Source of the DNA: Numida meleagris
Lineage: Eukaryota; Chordata; Aves; Galliformes; Numididae
Length of the DNA stretch: 64,000 bases
Direction of reading: 5' to 3'
Assembly: GCF_002078875.1 (NCBI RefSeq)
Contig: NC_034413.1
Span: 62,116,453 to 62,180,452, forward strand
The first letter of the stretch is position 1. Every line of letters begins with the position of its first letter. Below the pieces are notes generated by a model. That model was not told the origin of the DNA. It saw only the letters and a list, made by a program, of their open reading frames with translations, and did no database searches. The translations under genes and the position numbers were made by a program. Positions 60,807 through 64,000 of this stretch are shown here, piece by piece.

Positions 60807-62950
60807 ATGTCATTCAACTGAGAAATGACTTCATTAAATGTGGAAACGTTCTTACAGTAGCTCAATTTGGGAGCTGCTGAATGAAGCTGACCCCTGACGC
60901 TTTACAAAAGAATAAGGCTTGTGTTGTATTAACAGCTGCTTGGAAACCACGTGCAATAAATTTTGTTTTTGTGCCCACCACTAGGATAAAAGGCAGTATT
61001 CACCATCTCTGGTACCCTTAGCACTCTCAGCAGAGCAACACTGCTTAGATCAAAGTTAAAAAGTCTGCTTCTGTGTGGGTGTCTAAGCATTTCACAGTTC
61101 CTTATGCTAAAAGTAACAGTGTACTTGCAAAGGCCAGCCAGTGCTGTTCTTGTTCAGCTTTAATCATGACATTTTTCCCCTCATCACCCCATACAGGTCT
61201 CCGTAAAGGTTCAGGGTTAACACCTTTATTTTTATTTTTTTAAAACACACATAAGTCTCCTGTCCAAATATATCAAGGAGGATTTTGCTTTGTGTTTGGA
61301 GTCCTGTTCCTTTTGCTGCTAGTGACACTTACTCTGGAAACTTCAGGGCTTGGGATTATGTTATTTTTGTCACAGAACGAGGACAGTGTAAATACAAAAT
61401 GTAAAGTAGAAGAACTTAGAAGTGCTTCAACAAGTTGTTTGACTAAATTGAAATAAATGTTGGTTTGTTCAAAAAAAAAAAAAAAGCATGCCCTTTCTGG
61501 ATCTTGTTATGCTTGACTTTTTATTTCCTTTCTTGCTAAAGAGAGATGCATGCCTCTTACCTTCAGAAATCTGCCCACAAAGCTGTGAGGCATTACCAGA
61601 AGACTGTTCCTACGTACGTTCCCTGCAGAGGTGTTGCTGGGCTGGATCAAGACAAGCACTGGGTTCGATCCCCAGCCAAGGGAATGAGTGAATGAAATCA
61701 AGTGCGTAGACCTACTGCGTTTGTCCTCAAACTGTTGTGTGGAGCAATTGCTCTTTTTCTGAGCTTTGCCACGCTCCTTCATTCAGTCCAAATATATTCT
61801 AGAAGGGTGTTGCTGTGCCTGAGGAGATAATGAGGGTCCTTTGAAGGACTCAAGGTTGGCCTGTTGCACACCTATCTCATGGTGTCTGGGGACAGGAGCT
61901 GGCTAGGAGCATCTCCCCAGCAGATGAGTGGATTCACTCTGTGCGTGATGTCCTCTTGTTATTCTTATCGTGAACTCAGAGCAGCTTACGTGAGGGGTCA
62001 TATGGGAAGGCCAATGGATGGAGAGGAACCTCCCATCATGGATGCTCATCACAGCTGTAAGCTGTTGTGTGGATACACGTTTCTGGATGGGACACCTGAC
62101 GAGGAGGACCACAGACATGTCTGCCACTCAAGTGCTTGATGCTACCCAGTCAAACTGCACACTTTCCTGAGAGCCTCTTCAGAGGTGCAAGGACATGTCC
62201 TGCCCTCGTATGCAGAAGCTCCTGGTTTAAATGCTCATCCGTAGGAAGCAAGATCCCGCCCTGTATCCATCTGAGGACCTCTTTTCCTCTTCTCCCTGTG
62301 CTTTCCCTAAAGTTGCCTCTGGCAATAGCTCTAAGTCCATATGAAACCGTAGCTGTGGTAGGAGTGACTGCTGTGGCTGTTCTTACCATCACTCTTGGAC
62401 AGCAACAAAGTCATGTTACCACGCAGCAGGCTGCAGCACTGTGCCTTACCCTTGTGCAGCTTCTCTCCCAGCAGCCCAGCTCACTCATTCTGCACGCTCT
62501 CAGGGTTTCAGGAACTTCTCTTGCAAGGTCTCTTGAGACCATGCGCCTCTGTGCTGCTTCTCCAGGCTTTGGGCTTTCTCTCACCCTTTGAAACTTTCCC
62601 AGAACTGTGGTGACTTTTCGCTGACCTCCAGGAACCGGCGCTCTCGAGCCCTGACGCTCCGGCTGGCACAACCAAGACCTGGAGACTACTTTGGGATGTC
62701 AGCTTTCCCAGCACATGCTGGATGAAAGCCTCATCTGAGCAACACCAGCTAAAAATAAAAGCTATTCAACTGGAGCTAATGGCGGCCTGCCATGAGTTAT
62801 TGCTCATTAAAGGGAATTGTCAGATGCTTAACTTCAGCTAATCATTTCCTGCTGCGAGATCGGCCTGGTATGAAACATACTCAAATGTGGGAAGGGGATT
62901 CACAGTAACTAAATTTAGTCAAGGGTGTAATTTACTCGGGCTCCCTCTGT
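60807..62950 (+). other. KALRN: KALRN intron with an A-tailed segment
   Basis: I see no exon. It includes an AATAAA followed by A15 near 61450-61485 (listed separately). A tRNA-like T-arm motif near 61658-61676 does not extend to a full tRNA. Confidence 0.55.
61451..61485 (+). repeat. AATAAA followed by A15: retrocopy-like 3' tail
   Basis: AATAAA lies inside 'gaaataaatg' near 61451. About 15 bases later an A15 run (61471-61485) begins, as in a reverse-transcribed mRNA 3' end. The preceding 200 bases are AT-rich and UTR-like, but I do not recognise a parent gene. No clear target-site duplication is visible. It may be a chance A-run. Confidence 0.3.
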
Positions 62951-62959
62951 AGTTAATGG

Positions 62960-63330
62960 GAAGAGAGAGGCTGCTGCAGGGGGTGCGTCCCGCTCCGCAT
63001 CGCCCTCGGGCAGCAGCAAGCATGGCTCCTTGATTGCTGGGAGGAACCAGCACCCGGGCTAGGTGAGCGCCTGCTGTCCTCTGCTTCATCTCCTGCTTGG
63101 AAGCAATGACTGGGAAGCTTTGGTACTCCAGTATCAAAGCATTAAGGCCTACAGATCAGTGTTCTTTTCTCAATGGTTCTAAGTCAAACGCAACCCTCCC
63201 AGGAACATCCTTCTTTCATTACAGCAAGACTACAGGGAATTCTGCAGAACATCATCTTTGTCAGATGGCTCTTCTTGCCCGTTTCCAAGAAAGATCAGCT
63301 ATTGAATAAAGAAACAGTTGCGTTCCGAAC
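62960..63330 (+). ncRNA. Possible short two-exon transcript (weak)
   Basis: A small CpG-richer patch (about 62980-63062) ends in an excellent donor, AG|GTGAGC, with the exon edge at 63062. At 63224 a fair acceptor ('ccttctttcattacag') begins a segment with AATAAA at 63305-63310, followed by a GT-rich 'gttgtgtg'. Together this resembles a first exon, a 162-base intron and a terminal exon. Reading frames are short, so a non-coding RNA would be the simplest reading. All elements are sequence-motif evidence only. Confidence 0.2.
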
Positions 63331-64000
63331 GTTGTGTGATTAATTTATTTTTTCCAGTTAATTTTGGAAGTTAGTCTCGTTTGCATGTTTGGCAGTGAAC
63401 CCGTAAGTCAAAATTTGAGTTCTCACATTACAGTGACTGGAAAGTTTGTCAAGTACGTCTGCTTTTAGCAATGTAGGTTTCTTTCTCTGTTGGACCAGAA
63501 ACATTTGCATGAAATATTTAACTCCGTATCTCTCTTTAAATTTGGACTGAAGTCGTTTCATCCACATAAATGGAATTGTGAGAGTCCTGCCAGATTGATT
63601 TGTGTTTTTGGACATTACTTCCAAACTGAAGCTTCAAGTGATGCTCCAAGATACAAACAGAAGATTTTGCTGAAGCTTCCCAAGTCTGCTCGTTTCCAGG
63701 CCGTTATAAAGACAGGGAGAACATTTGAACTCGGAGTGGAATTTGCATTGAGATTTCAATAGAAATCTCATTTCTCAAGAAACATTTCAAGGTGTCTTCA
63801 CCCATGGGTGAAGGGGGGTCCTAGCTGTGTCCCCTTGTTTCTCCCTCACTGGCATCTCTGCACGCAGCTGGACACGAGCAGGACGGGACGCAGGTGGGAG
63901 CCAGGAGGACTGCAGGAGAGTTTTGCAATTTCATTGCGCAAGTTAAATGTGCTTCTAATCTAAAGGGCTTTTTGTGCCAGTTGTCCTTCATCTTTGTCCG
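63331..64000 (+). other. KALRN: KALRN intron, end of window
   Basis: Nothing recognisable. An open frame of 90 codons (63490-63762) starts with a non-ATG codon and has no domain I know. The exon shared by the long and short kalirin forms must lie further downstream. Confidence 0.55.

Noticed and set aside
61622..61684. tRNA-like T-arm (CTGGG-TTCGATC-CCCAG) with B-box sequence
   Set aside because: The T-arm is perfect, but no matching acceptor, D-arm or anticodon arm can be drawn upstream. At most it is an old tRNA/SINE relic or coincidence.
62816..62840. 'tgtcag|atgctta' considered as the start of the shared downstream KALRN exon (Asp-Ala-Tyr...)
   Set aside because: After Asp-Ala the frame hits TAA, and the pyrimidine tract is poor. 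The shared exon is not in this window.

Overview
This is a vertebrate nuclear window, almost certainly from a bird and most likely a galliform. It holds chicken-repeat-1 (CR1) retrotransposon fragments with the typical 3' end (ATTCTATG repeats), AT-leaning intronic DNA, few other repeats and GT-AG exon boundaries. There are no operons or bacterial features. A 112-base N gap shows that it is a draft assembly.

The only protein-coding gene I can name is KALRN (kalirin, a Rho-family GEF related to TRIO), on the + strand. Two exons can be placed to the base. Exon A (32361-32607) encodes the first SH3 domain and belongs to the long kalirin transcripts. Exon B (coding part 50918-50999) lies about 18 kb downstream in a CpG island. 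It encodes the alternative N-terminus of the short Duet/TRAD-type kalirin, which carries only the second GEF and the kinase. Both exons end one base into a codon, after AAA G, so both can splice to the same next exon, which lies beyond the window. The window therefore spans an internal promoter of KALRN that makes two different proteins from one 3' half of the gene.

Layout: 1-32360 is intron with four CR1 pieces. 32361-32607 is the SH3 exon. 32608-50692 is intron with three CR1 pieces and several candidate alternative exons close behind the SH3 exon (33524, 33850, 34221), a hairpin, an AU-rich element with poly(A) signal near 46.7 kb, and the N gap. 50693-51260 is the CpG island, with a (TA)11 tract, a 7-codon upstream ORF overlapping the main start as ATGA, and the Duet first exon. 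51261-64000 is intron with one small CR1 remnant, a homeobox/octamer cluster near 58.28 kb, an AATAAA plus A15 tract near 61.45 kb and a possible small two-exon transcript near 63 kb.

Most other open frames (up to about 180 codons) are no longer than chance predicts for 64 kb of DNA read in six frames, and I do not annotate them. Nothing here is a wholly new system. The points most worth following are the internal promoter with its ATGA-coupled uORF, and the in-frame candidate terminal exon behind the SH3 exon.
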